DNA from: Dechloromonas sp.
GTDB taxonomy: Bacteria > Pseudomonadota > Gammaproteobacteria > Burkholderiales > Rhodocyclaceae
DNA length: 64,000 nucleotides
NCBI GenBank assembly: GCA_028687035.1
Contig: JAQUAX010000016.1
Coordinates: 17,419-81,418, forward strand
Direction: 5' to 3'
The notes beneath the pieces are model-generated. The model worked only from the letters and a program-made list of their open reading frames with translations, was not told the origin of the DNA and did not search any database. The first letter of the stretch is position 1. Each line of letters opens with the position of its first letter. A program made the position numbers and the translations under genes. Below, piece after piece: positions 11,001-19,238 of this stretch.

Positions 11001-11159
11001 GCGACCGGCCCCGGCTCCGAGGTGCAGCGGCCGCTGGCCATCGTCGTGATCGGTGGCCTGGTTACCTCGACCGCGCTGACGCTGGTGCTGCTGCCCATCC
11101 TGTTCCGCCGCTTCGGCGTCGAACCCGCCGTTTCCTTCAGCGAGAAATCCCATGGCTGA
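8073..11159 (+). CDS. Heavy-metal-type (HME) RND efflux permease (CusA/CzcA family)
   Basis: 1028 aa; MLEKLIRFSLTQRLLLLV..., GLPIDAFPDVSTTQVKI, typical RND segments. Confidence 0.92.
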   Translation: MLEKLIRFSLTQRLLLLVLTAMLTGAGVQAFLGLPIDAFPDVSTTQVKIILKAPGMTPEEVETRLAVPVEQEMLGIPHQRLLRSTSKYALTDITIDFEDGTDIYWARQQVGERLAGAMGNLPPGVTGGMAPITTPLGEMFMFTIEGDLPLADKRALLDWVIRPQLRTIPGVADVNSLGGEVRTFEVVPNPQLLAARGLALKDLQAVLEANNRNDGAGRLADGEEALLVRAEGAIRTLDDVRAIVLQAKDGRVVRVADVADVRFGALTRYGAVTQSGRGEAVEGLVLGLRGANAQAVVDGVKARLAEIAPTLPQGVTIEPFYDRSNLVGRAVGTVSKALFEAIVLVVLLLLAFLGNLRAALVVALMLPLSALATFILMRSFGLSANLMSLGGLAIAIGMLVDAAVVVVENVESQLAHARDELPTLHLIFRAAREVAMPVASGIVIIIIVFLPLLTLQGLEGKMFGPVALTIVFALASSLLLSLTVVPVLSSWLIKRGAHHEPWLVRKLAAIYDRVLASALANSRRYVAGAVLALLAAGGAFGLLGKSFMPTMDEGDLIMQLEKLPSIGLDQTIAIDGAAQRAILEKVPEVKAIVARAGADELGLDPMGLNQTDTFMVLQPRNTWRNPDPAWLADRLREVMADFPGIGFSFTQPIDMRVSEMLTGVRGDLAIKIFGPDLATLNKLAVDIENSVKTVRGAEDTFTLKNDGVQYLKIAVDRLAAGRFGLNVDDIQNDLKSLLEGRNVGTVIEQGRRTPVVLRGPAGLRDSPADFAALRLSLPDGASVPLASIAKIERIDGPVKVDRENAQRYVVVQSNVRDRDLVGFVDDAKATVARDVKLPEGYRIAWGGQFENQQRAAARLMVVVPVALALIFFLLFSTFGSVRQALLVLSNIPFAMIGGVFGLLVSGEYLSVPASVGFIALLGIAVLNGVVMVTYFNQLLARGMGIADVVVEGARRRLRPVLMTASIAAFGLVPMLFATGPGSEVQRPLAIVVIGGLVTSTALTLVLLPILFRRFGVEPAVSFSEKSHG

Positions 11160-11454
11160 CGTCCTGCTCACCCTGGTCATGCCCGACGACGTCGCCCAGC
11201 ACGTCGAAGACCTGCTGCTGTCGCGCCCCGACCTCGTGCGCGGCTTCACCGCCAACGCCTCCGAAGGGCACGGCTCGGTCGTCCAGCTGGTCGAACCGGC
11301 CGAACTGGTCGCTGGCCACGCGCCGCGCAAGGTGATCCGCACCCTCGGCGCCGAAGCCGACATGCGCGCCGTGCTCGACCTGATCAAGAACGAACTGCCG
11401 CGCGCCAACGTGTTTTTCTGGCTGGTGCCGATCATCGCCATGGGGCGTCTATGA
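11152..11454 (+). CDS. DUF3240-like small protein associated with RND efflux
   Basis: 100 aa; overlaps permease and TolC genes; sequence resembles DUF3240. Confidence 0.7.
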   Translation: MADVLLTLVMPDDVAQHVEDLLLSRPDLVRGFTANASEGHGSVVQLVEPAELVAGHAPRKVIRTLGAEADMRAVLDLIKNELPRANVFFWLVPIIAMGRL

Positions 11455-12689
11455 AACCGCTTGTCCTTTTGCTGCTGGCCGGCTTCGCCGCCAGCGCCGT
11501 CGCCGCCGACCCGGCATCCACCCTGCCGCCCGCCGAGATCGTCGCCCGCGTGCTGCGCGACGCGCCGGACGTGCAGGCCGCGACCAGCCAGATCCGCGCC
11601 GAGGAAGCCAACCGCCGTCGCCTGGAAGCCGGACCGCATGAATGGAACCTGCGCCTGGGCGGGCAGCAGCGGCGCAGCGCGCCGGCCACCGGCCCGAACG
11701 AGCGCTTCAGCGAATGGAACAGCGCGATCGAACGCCCGCTGCGCCTGCCCGGCAAGGCCGCGACCGATGCCGAACTCGGCGCCGCCGGCGTGACGCTGGC
11801 CGAAACCGCCTACGGCGACGCGCTGCACGAAGCCAGCCGCAGCCTGCTCAAGGCCTGGTTCGTCTGGCTGCGCGAAACCGCCGCCAGCGCGCAGTGGACC
11901 GCGCAGGTCGAACTGCTCGACCGCCAGGCCAAGGCCATCGAGCGCCGCCGGCAACTCGGCGACGCGGCCCGGCTCGACGCGATCCAGGCCGAAGCCGCGC
12001 TGGCCCAGGCCGTCGCCCAGCGGACCCAGGCCGAAGCGCGCCGGCGCAGCGCCGGCGAGGACCTGCGCCGCCGCTACCCCGGCCTGCCCCTGAACGAACC
12101 GGCAACGCTGGACGAACCGCAGCCGCTGGCCGGCAGCGACACGGAATGGATCGCCGCGCTGCTCGAACACAGCCACGAACTCGGCCTCGCGCGCGGCGAG
12201 GCGCAGCGCGCCCGGATCGCCGCCGAGCGCCAGCGCCAGGACCGGATGCCCGACCCGAGCGTCGGCCTGCAGTTTTCGCGCGAACGCGGCGGCGAGGAAA
12301 ACGTCGTCGGCGCCTACATCAGCATTCCGCTGCCCGGCGACGCCCGCCGCGCCACCGCCGACGCGTCGCTGGCCCAGGCCGAAGCCGCCGGCCGGCGCGC
12401 CGAAGCCGTCGAGCGCCGGATCGGCGCCGAAGCCGCGACGCTGCTCCAGGCCGTGCAGTCCGCCACCCCGGCCTGGCAAGCCGCCCGCGATGCCGCCGAA
12501 CGCCTCGAACGCAGCGCCGACCTGACCGCCCGCGCCTACCAGCTCGGCGAGGGTAGCCTCAACGAGCTGCTGACCGCCCGCCGGCTGGCCAACGAAGCCC
12601 GGCTGGCCGCCCGCACCAGCCAGCTCGACGCGCTGGAACTGCGCTACCGGCTGCTGCTCGACGCCCACCGGTTGTGGGATCTGGATTGA
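11451..12689 (+). CDS. TolC-family outer membrane efflux protein
   Basis: Signal peptide, helical TolC repeats, operonic with RND genes. Confidence 0.85.
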   Translation: MKPLVLLLLAGFAASAVAADPASTLPPAEIVARVLRDAPDVQAATSQIRAEEANRRRLEAGPHEWNLRLGGQQRRSAPATGPNERFSEWNSAIERPLRLPGKAATDAELGAAGVTLAETAYGDALHEASRSLLKAWFVWLRETAASAQWTAQVELLDRQAKAIERRRQLGDAARLDAIQAEAALAQAVAQRTQAEARRRSAGEDLRRRYPGLPLNEPATLDEPQPLAGSDTEWIAALLEHSHELGLARGEAQRARIAAERQRQDRMPDPSVGLQFSRERGGEENVVGAYISIPLPGDARRATADASLAQAEAAGRRAEAVERRIGAEAATLLQAVQSATPAWQAARDAAERLERSADLTARAYQLGEGSLNELLTARRLANEARLAARTSQLDALELRYRLLLDAHRLWDLD

Positions 12690-12704
12690 CCGGAACGCCG
12701 GCGC

Positions 12705-12743
12705 CTTAAGCCGGCGCTAAGCTTCGCCTAAGCGGGCGTTAAG
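12705..12743 (+). promoter_or_regulatory. Four tandem 11-bp-phased half-sites (CTTAAG/GCTAAG/CCTAAG/GTTAAG), putative response-regulator binding array
   Basis: Half-sites start at 12705, 12716, 12727, 12738; located upstream of SHP operon. Confidence 0.6.
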
Positions 12744-12786
12744 CGGGCGGGATCAAACTGTTCTCCAGCCACACTTGGAGAACGCC

Positions 12787-13182
12787 ATGAAAACCCTCAC
12801 CGCCCTCGCCCTGCTGCTCGTCGCCGCCGCCGGCCATGCCGAAACGCCGCAGGCCATTACCCGGCAGTACGCGGACGCCGCGCCGGCCGGCTTCGTCCCC
12901 GCCGCGCGGCGCGGCGAAGCACTCTTCCGGCAGAACTTCGCAATTAACGACAAGATGCCGTCGTGCACGGCCTGCCATACCGACCATCCGAAAAACCCCG
13001 GTCGCCACGCGGTGACCGGCAAGACGATCCGGCCGCTGGCCGTCGTCGCCAACGGCGAACGCTTCAGCGATCCGGCCAAGGTCGAGAAATGGTTCGGCCG
13101 CAATTGCAGAGAAGTCGTCGGCCGCGCCTGCACACCGGGCGAAAAGGCCGATTTCGTCGCCTACATGAATGAGGTGCGCTGA
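12787..13182 (+). CDS. SHP-type (sphaeroides heme protein, DUF1924) monoheme cytochrome c
   Basis: Signal peptide, CTACH heme motif, DUF1924-like C-terminus. Confidence 0.8.
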   Translation: MKTLTALALLLVAAAGHAETPQAITRQYADAAPAGFVPAARRGEALFRQNFAINDKMPSCTACHTDHPKNPGRHAVTGKTIRPLAVVANGERFSDPAKVEKWFGRNCREVVGRACTPGEKADFVAYMNEVR

Positions 13183-13183
13183 C

Positions 13184-13636
13184 ATGAAAGCCCTGATTTT
13201 TGCCCTGCTGGCGGCGTTCACCGTGCCGGCGCTGGCCGACCGCCTGCCGCTGCCGACCGACACCCCGGCCAGCTACCGCAACGAATGCGGCAGCTGCCAC
13301 CTGGCCTACCCGCCCGCGCTGCTCGCGGCCGGCGACTGGAAACGGCTGCTCGCCCGGCTGAGCGACCACTACGGCAGCGATGCCGCGGTCGACGCCGCCC
13401 AGCAGCGCGAAATCGCCGCCTTCCTCGAACGCCATGCCGGAAACCCCGGTCCGGCCGGCAACCCGCCGCGGATCACCCGGACCGCCCGCTTCGTCCGCAA
13501 GCACGACGAGATTCCGGCCCGCTTCTGGCGCGATCCGCGCGTCCGCTCGCCGGCCAATTGCGAGGCCTGCCACACCCGCGCCGGCGAAGGCCGGTTCAGC
13601 GAACACGAAATCGGCATTGCCGAACTGAAGGAGTGA
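13184..13636 (+). CDS. Diheme cytochrome c (DHC-type)
   Basis: Signal peptide; two heme motifs CGSCH and CEACH. Confidence 0.85.
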   Translation: MKALIFALLAAFTVPALADRLPLPTDTPASYRNECGSCHLAYPPALLAAGDWKRLLARLSDHYGSDAAVDAAQQREIAAFLERHAGNPGPAGNPPRITRTARFVRKHDEIPARFWRDPRVRSPANCEACHTRAGEGRFSEHEIGIAELKE

Positions 13637-13638
13637 TC

Positions 13639-14244
13639 ATGCAAAAAATTCTCGTCTGGGACTGGCCGGTCCGCCTCGGCCACTGGCTGATGGTCGGCGG
13701 CTTCGCGCTGGCCTGGCTGACCGGCGACAGCGAAAGCCTGCGCCTGGTGCACGTCGCCGCCGGCACGACCGTCATCGCCGTCGCCGCCTTCCGGCTGCTG
13801 TGGGGCTTCGCCGGCACCCGCCACGCCCGCTTCGCCGCCTTCGTGCGCGGCCCAGCCGCCGTCCGTCGCTACCTGACCAGCCTGCTCCGCCTCGAACCGG
13901 AAACGCACGTCGGCCACAACCCGGCCGGCGGCTGGGCCATTCTGGCCCTGCTCGGCCTCGCGCTGCTGACCGGCCTGGCCGGCTGGGCGACCTACGAGGA
14001 AATCGGCGGCCACTGGCTGGAAGAACTGCACGAGGGACTCGCGGCGACGATGCTGACCGTGGTCATCGTCCACGTCGCCGGCGTCGTCTCGGGCAGCCTG
14101 GCGCACGGCGAAAACCTGGTCCGCGCGATGTTCACCGGGCGCAAGGAAGGGGCGCCGGAGCAGGCCATTCCGTCCGCCCGGCCGCTCGCCGCGCTGCTGC
14201 TGCTCGTCTGGGTGGCCGCCGCCGGCTGGTGGATGCTGAACTGA
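13639..14244 (+). CDS. Cytochrome b (b561/Ni-hydrogenase-type membrane cytochrome b)
   Basis: VWDWPVRLGHWLMVGGFALAWLTG..., hydrophobic helices with His; follows DHC. Confidence 0.85.
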   Translation: MQKILVWDWPVRLGHWLMVGGFALAWLTGDSESLRLVHVAAGTTVIAVAAFRLLWGFAGTRHARFAAFVRGPAAVRRYLTSLLRLEPETHVGHNPAGGWAILALLGLALLTGLAGWATYEEIGGHWLEELHEGLAATMLTVVIVHVAGVVSGSLAHGENLVRAMFTGRKEGAPEQAIPSARPLAALLLLVWVAAAGWWMLN

Positions 14245-14257
14245 TAGAATCGCCGCC

Positions 14258-14914
14258 ATGCGCATCCTGCTTGTCGAAGACGACCCCCAACTCGGCGATG
14301 GCCTGACCGTCGGCCTGCGCCAGTCCGGCTTCGCCGTCGACTGGGTGCGCGACGGCCATGCCGCCGACCTGGCGCTGCTCGCCGAAAGCTTCGACCTGGT
14401 CGTGCTCGACCTCGGCCTGCCGAAGCTGGCCGGCATGGAAGTCCTGAACCGCGCCCGCGCCCGCGGCCAGGACATGCCGGTACTGATCCTGACCGCGCGC
14501 GATGCGACCGGCGACAAGGTCGCCGGGCTCGATGCCGGCGCCGACGACTACCTGGTCAAGCCGATCGACCTCGACGAACTGGCCGCCCGCATCCGCGCGC
14601 TGACCCGGCGCAGCGCCGGCCGCGCCGCGCCGCTGCTGACGCACGGCGACCTGACGCTGGACCCGGCGGCGCACGCCGTGACCCGTGCCGGCCAGCCGGT
14701 CGAGCTGTCGACGCGCGAATTCTCGCTGCTGCAACTGCTGCTCGAGAACGCCGGCCGGGTGCTGACCCGCAGCCAGCTCGAGCAGTCGCTGTACGGCTGG
14801 CGCGACGAGCCGGACAGCAACGCGCTCGAAGTCCATATCCATCACCTGCGCAAGAAGCTGGGCAGCGAGCTGATCCGCACGCTGCGCGGCGTCGGTTACA
14901 CGATCGCCCGATGA
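14258..14914 (+). CDS. OmpR-family response regulator (QseB/PmrA-like)
   Basis: MRILLVEDDPQLGDGL..., winged-helix C-terminus. Confidence 0.93.
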   Translation: MRILLVEDDPQLGDGLTVGLRQSGFAVDWVRDGHAADLALLAESFDLVVLDLGLPKLAGMEVLNRARARGQDMPVLILTARDATGDKVAGLDAGADDYLVKPIDLDELAARIRALTRRSAGRAAPLLTHGDLTLDPAAHAVTRAGQPVELSTREFSLLQLLLENAGRVLTRSQLEQSLYGWRDEPDSNALEVHIHHLRKKLGSELIRTLRGVGYTIAR

Positions 14915-16251
14915 GCCGTACCGCCTGGTTCTCGCTGCGCCGCCGCCTGCTCGGCCTGCTGCTCGGCGGCGTCGCCGCGGCCTGGCTGGCGACCACGGTG
15001 TTCAGCTACGTCGATTCGCACCACGAGGTCGACGAACTGTTCGACGCGCAGCTCGCGCAGGCGGCGCAGACGCTGCTGGCGCTGGCCAGCCACGACGAGG
15101 GCGACGGCATCGAGGATCTCGGCGACGTCGCGCACAAGTACCAGCGCCGGCTGCGCTTCCAGATCTGGCACGCCGACGGCCGCCTGCTGCTGCGCTCCAA
15201 CAACGCGCCTGCGACGCCGCTGACGGCCGCCGACGGCTTTTCGGAAACCCGTGGCGACGACGGCCACTGGCGGCATTTCAGCCGCTGGAACGAGGGCGGC
15301 ACGCTGCAGGTCCAGGTCAGCGAGGACCACCATGTCCGCGACGAACTGATCGGCCACATCGCCTGGCGCCTGCTCTTCCCGGCACTGTTCGGGCTGCCGC
15401 TGATCGGCCTGTGGGTCTGGCTGGCGACCCGGCACGGTCTGGCCTCGCTGGACGGCATCGCCCGCCAGATCGCCAGCCGCGACCCGCAGCAGCTGCAGGC
15501 GGTGACGCCGGCCAGCGCGCCGGAGGAAATCCGCGCGATGCTCGAGGCGCTGAACGGCCTGTTCCAGCGCGTCGAAACGGCGCTCGAGACCGAACGCCGC
15601 TTCACCGCCGACGCCGCGCACGAACTGCGCACGCCGCTCGCCGCGCTGCAGGCGCAACTGCAGGTCGCGCTACGCGCCCGCGACGACGCCGAGCGCAACC
15701 GCTCGCTGGCCCAGCTGCAGAGCGGACTGGCCCGCGCCTCCCACCTGGTCGAGCAGATGCTGCAACTGGCCCGGCTCGATCCCGAATCGGGGCTGCCCAA
15801 CCCGGAAGCGGTCGACCTCGGCGAACTGGCCGAATCGGTCTGCGCCGACCTCGGCGGGCTGATCCTCGACAAGAACCTCGATTTCGACCTCGCCGCCGCC
15901 CCCGGCGCCGTCGTCACCGGGCAGCGCGAGTGGCTGCGCGTGCTGATCCGCAACCTGGTCGACAACGCGATCCGCTACACCCCGCCGGACGGCCGCGTGC
16001 ATGTCCGCGTGCAGCGCGACGGCAGCGCCTGCCGCCTCTCCGTCTGCGACAGCGGCCCCGGCATTCCGGAAGAGGAACGCGAACGGGTGCTGCGCCGCTT
16101 CCACCGACTGAATCCGGGCGAACAGCCGGGCAGCGGTCTGGGCCTGGCGATCGTCACCCGCATCGCCGAGCTGCACGGCGCCCGCCTGGAACTCGGCACG
16201 CCGCCGGACGGCTGCGGCCTGCTCGCCGAAGTCCGCTGGAATTCAGCCTAG
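14911..16251 (+). CDS. Sensor histidine kinase (QseC/PmrB-like)
   Basis: HELRTPLAALQAQ H-box, GSGLGLAIVTRIAELHGA; overlaps RR gene. Confidence 0.92.
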   Translation: MSRTAWFSLRRRLLGLLLGGVAAAWLATTVFSYVDSHHEVDELFDAQLAQAAQTLLALASHDEGDGIEDLGDVAHKYQRRLRFQIWHADGRLLLRSNNAPATPLTAADGFSETRGDDGHWRHFSRWNEGGTLQVQVSEDHHVRDELIGHIAWRLLFPALFGLPLIGLWVWLATRHGLASLDGIARQIASRDPQQLQAVTPASAPEEIRAMLEALNGLFQRVETALETERRFTADAAHELRTPLAALQAQLQVALRARDDAERNRSLAQLQSGLARASHLVEQMLQLARLDPESGLPNPEAVDLGELAESVCADLGGLILDKNLDFDLAAAPGAVVTGQREWLRVLIRNLVDNAIRYTPPDGRVHVRVQRDGSACRLSVCDSGPGIPEEERERVLRRFHRLNPGEQPGSGLGLAIVTRIAELHGARLELGTPPDGCGLLAEVRWNSA

Positions 16252-17058
16252 CGAACGCTGCGCGAACTGGCGCAAGCGGTTCATGTCCTGCGCCCGCGCC
16301 TCGCGGTTGGCCGAGTGCAGCACGACCAGCGCGACAACCTCGTCGCCGAACTGCTCGGCCTGCGCCAGGCAATAGCCGGCCGCCGACGTGAAGCCGGTCT
16401 TGCCGCTGAGCAGCGCGACCGAGCGGTCGTGCGCAAAGCGATTGACGTTGGCCTTGCCGCCGACCGCGTCCTGCCGGGCCAGGCGGCGGAAGAAGGGCTG
16501 CTGCGACAGCATCACCAGCAGCACGCCGAGATCGCGGGCACTGGCGCGGTTGACCGCGGACAGGCCGGAAGAATCGCCGAAGTCGAAGCTGAACAGCTGC
16601 ATCTGCGTCATCAGCGCGCGCATGTCGCGCCGGAACTCGTCCCAGCCGCCGGGATAGCTGCGCGCCAGCGCGGCGGCAGCGCGGTTGTCCGAGGTCACCA
16701 GCATCCATTCGAGCAGCTGCTCGCGCCGCCAGCGGGAACCGACCGCCAGCGACGAACGGGTGCTTTCCGTCGTCCGGACGTCGTCGGCGGTGATATGCAC
16801 CGTCTCGTCGAGCGGCAGTTCGGCGGCGAGGATCACCGACGCGGTGATCAGCTTGGTGATCGACGCGATCTGCACCGGCGTGTCTGCCTCGCGGGCCAGC
16901 AGCGTGCGATCCAGGTTGCCGACGTAGGCATGGCGGGCAGTCAATTGCGGCCCCGCCGCGGCGTCGACCGCGAACGCAGATCCGGCCAGCGGCCAGCACA
17001 GCGCCCCGGCCAGCAGCCGGCGGCGACGGCGATCAATGGGATGGAACAGTTCTGACAT
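16243..17058 (-). CDS. D-alanyl-D-alanine carboxypeptidase/endopeptidase (S11, PbpG-like)
   Basis: SITK active-site motif, SDN motif (VTSDNRAAAAL), KTG motif (SGKTGFTSAAGYC). Confidence 0.85.
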   Translation of the reverse strand: MSELFHPIDRRRRRLLAGALCWPLAGSAFAVDAAAGPQLTARHAYVGNLDRTLLAREADTPVQIASITKLITASVILAAELPLDETVHITADDVRTTESTRSSLAVGSRWRREQLLEWMLVTSDNRAAAALARSYPGGWDEFRRDMRALMTQMQLFSFDFGDSSGLSAVNRASARDLGVLLVMLSQQPFFRRLARQDAVGGKANVNRFAHDRSVALLSGKTGFTSAAGYCLAQAEQFGDEVVALVVLHSANREARAQDMNRLRQFAQRSLG

Positions 17059-17114
17059 GCGGCCTCCTCGCTTCATTATAGGGAGGGCGGCCCCGCGTGT
17101 TAGCATTCGCCGCG

Positions 17115-18086
17115 ATGAAATCCCTGCCCCCCGCCCTGCTGATCATGGGCCCGACCGCGTCGGGCAAGACCGCCGTCGCGATGGCGCTGGCCGACCGCTT
17201 CCCGGTCGAGCTGATCAGCGTCGACTCGGCGCAGGTCTTCATCGACATGGACATCGGCACCGCCAAGCCGGAACGCGAACTGCTGGCCCGCTACCCGCAC
17301 CGGCTGATCGACCTGATCACGCCCGAGCAGAACTACTCGGCCGCCCGCTTCCGCGACGATGCGCTGGCCGCGATGGCCGAGATCACTGCGGCCGGCCGTG
17401 TGCCGCTGCTGGTCGGCGGCACGATGCTGTATTTCCGGACGCTGCTGCAGGGCCTGGCCGATCTGCCGCAGGCCGACGCCGCGCTGCGCGCCGAGATCGA
17501 CGCCGAGGCGGCGGTCGCCGGCTGGCCGGCGCTGCATGCGAAACTGGCCGAACTGGACCCGTCCACCGCGGCCCGCCTGCATCCGACCGACAGCCAGCGC
17601 ATCCAGCGCGCGCTCGAGATCTGCCGGCTGAGCGGCCGCCCGATGTCGGCCCTGCTCGCCGAAAGCGAGCGCCAGAAGCCGCCTTACGATTTCCTGCAGG
17701 TCGCGCTGCTGCCCTCCGACCGCGCCGTGCTGCACCGGCGCATCGAACGCCGCTTCGACGAGATGCTGCTCGGCGGACTCGACGACGAGGTCGCCCGGCT
17801 GCGCGAAAAGTACCGGCTGCACCTGGGCCTGCCGTCGATGCGCTGCGTCGGCTACCGCCAGGTCTGGGAGGCGCAGGACGGCCTGTACCGCAAGCCGGAA
17901 ATGCGCGACCGCGGCATCTACGCGACGCGCCAGCTGGCCAAGCGCCAGATCACCTGGCTCGGCAACTCCTTCGACGCGGAATCCTACGACTGCCTCGACG
18001 CCGACCTGCCGGCACGGATCGCCGGACGCGTCGACGCCTTCCTCAGCGGCCGACCAGCCGGCCGAGACGCTGCGCCAGCTCCCTGA
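17115..18086 (+). CDS. miaA: tRNA dimethylallyltransferase MiaA
   Basis: [43 protein letters not shown]. Confidence 0.96.
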   Translation: MKSLPPALLIMGPTASGKTAVAMALADRFPVELISVDSAQVFIDMDIGTAKPERELLARYPHRLIDLITPEQNYSAARFRDDALAAMAEITAAGRVPLLVGGTMLYFRTLLQGLADLPQADAALRAEIDAEAAVAGWPALHAKLAELDPSTAARLHPTDSQRIQRALEICRLSGRPMSALLAESERQKPPYDFLQVALLPSDRAVLHRRIERRFDEMLLGGLDDEVARLREKYRLHLGLPSMRCVGYRQVWEAQDGLYRKPEMRDRGIYATRQLAKRQITWLGNSFDAESYDCLDADLPARIAGRVDAFLSGRPAGRDAAPAP

Positions 18087-19170
18087 GCTGGTCGACGATG
18101 CCCAGCGCCTGGTCCTGGGTACCGACCATGCGCCGCATGAAACCGCTGGCCATCGCGGTCAGCTCCTCCTCCTGGCTCTCGCTCAGGCCGAGGTTGATGA
18201 AGGACTTGGCCAGCGTTTCCTCGAACTCGACCATCAGCTGCGTCAGTTCGTAGCAGTTGCGGCGGTAGTTGTCCTGCACCGCGTCCAGCGCCTTCTGCAG
18301 TTCCGGTAGCGCCGCCTCGATGCCCTGCCGCCGCTGCTGCGCCAGGCTTTCGGCCGCCAGCGCCTGGCGCCGCGCCTCGGCGCCCTCGGCGAGCAGCGCG
18401 GCGTTGTCGCGGATGCGGCCGCAGCGTTCGGCGTCGTCGAGCGGCATGTCGTTGACCAGCAGCGTAACCTCGCCGTAGTTGAACACGCAGCGCGAACGGA
18501 ACTGGAAGATGCGCCCGGCCTCGCGCACGTGGTTCAGCACCGACACCTCGAGCGGCAGGTCGTGGCCGTTCGGACTCAACGACAGGACCTGGCCGTCCAG
18601 CCGCAGCTGGACCGCGCCGTGCAGATCGTACTGGCCGATCGCGTCGAGCAGCCCGCGGGCCAGCTCCTCGAGCGTCCGGCAGGCGAAGGAGCGGCTCAGG
18701 AACTGCAGCACGACGCCGAGCTCGCCCATGCTGGCCATCGCCGACATCGCGGTGCGCTGCGCATAGCCGGCCTGTTCGCGCAGCGCGCGCTTGTCGGCGA
18801 GCAGGCGCCGCGACACCTCGAGCTTGCTGAGCAGTTCGTCCGGGTTGAAGGGCTTGCGGATGAAATCGTCGCCCCCCGCCTCGTAGCAGGCCAGGCGGGT
18901 CTCGACGTCGTCGCTGGCGGACAGGAAGAGGACCGGCACGTCCTGCGTGGACCAGTCCTCCTTCAGCTGCCGGCACAGCGCGTAGCCGTCGATTTCGGGC
19001 ATCGAGACGTCGAGCAGGAACAGGTCCGGCGTCTGCGCGGCGGTCCGCTCCAGGCACTCGCGGCCGGAGCCGAAGGTTTCGACGCGGCTGGATTCGCCGA
19101 GCACCGAAGCCAGCACGTCGAGGATGATCGGGTCGTCATCGACGACGAAAACCAGGAGTTCTTCTGCCAT
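18043..19170 (-). CDS. Response regulator with N-terminal receiver and helical C-terminal domain of unknown function
   Basis: [18 protein letters not shown]...[14 protein letters not shown]; no recognised DNA-binding output. Confidence 0.85.
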   Translation of the reverse strand: MAEELLVFVVDDDPIILDVLASVLGESSRVETFGSGRECLERTAAQTPDLFLLDVSMPEIDGYALCRQLKEDWSTQDVPVLFLSASDDVETRLACYEAGGDDFIRKPFNPDELLSKLEVSRRLLADKRALREQAGYAQRTAMSAMASMGELGVVLQFLSRSFACRTLEELARGLLDAIGQYDLHGAVQLRLDGQVLSLSPNGHDLPLEVSVLNHVREAGRIFQFRSRCVFNYGEVTLLVNDMPLDDAERCGRIRDNAALLAEGAEARRQALAAESLAQQRRQGIEAALPELQKALDAVQDNYRRNCYELTQLMVEFEETLAKSFINLGLSESQEEELTAMASGFMRRMVGTQDQALGIVDQLRELAQRLGRLVGR

Positions 19171-19238
19171 CTTGTTCTCTCCACCGGCCGGGAAGCTTCA
19201 ATATACCCGATCGGCCGGCGGCGGAAGCTTGAGGCGAA

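Noticed and set aside
8022-12668. 1548-aa minus-strand ORF opposite the RND operon
   Set aside because: Antisense shadow of high-GC coding sequence, low-complexity composition, no domain.
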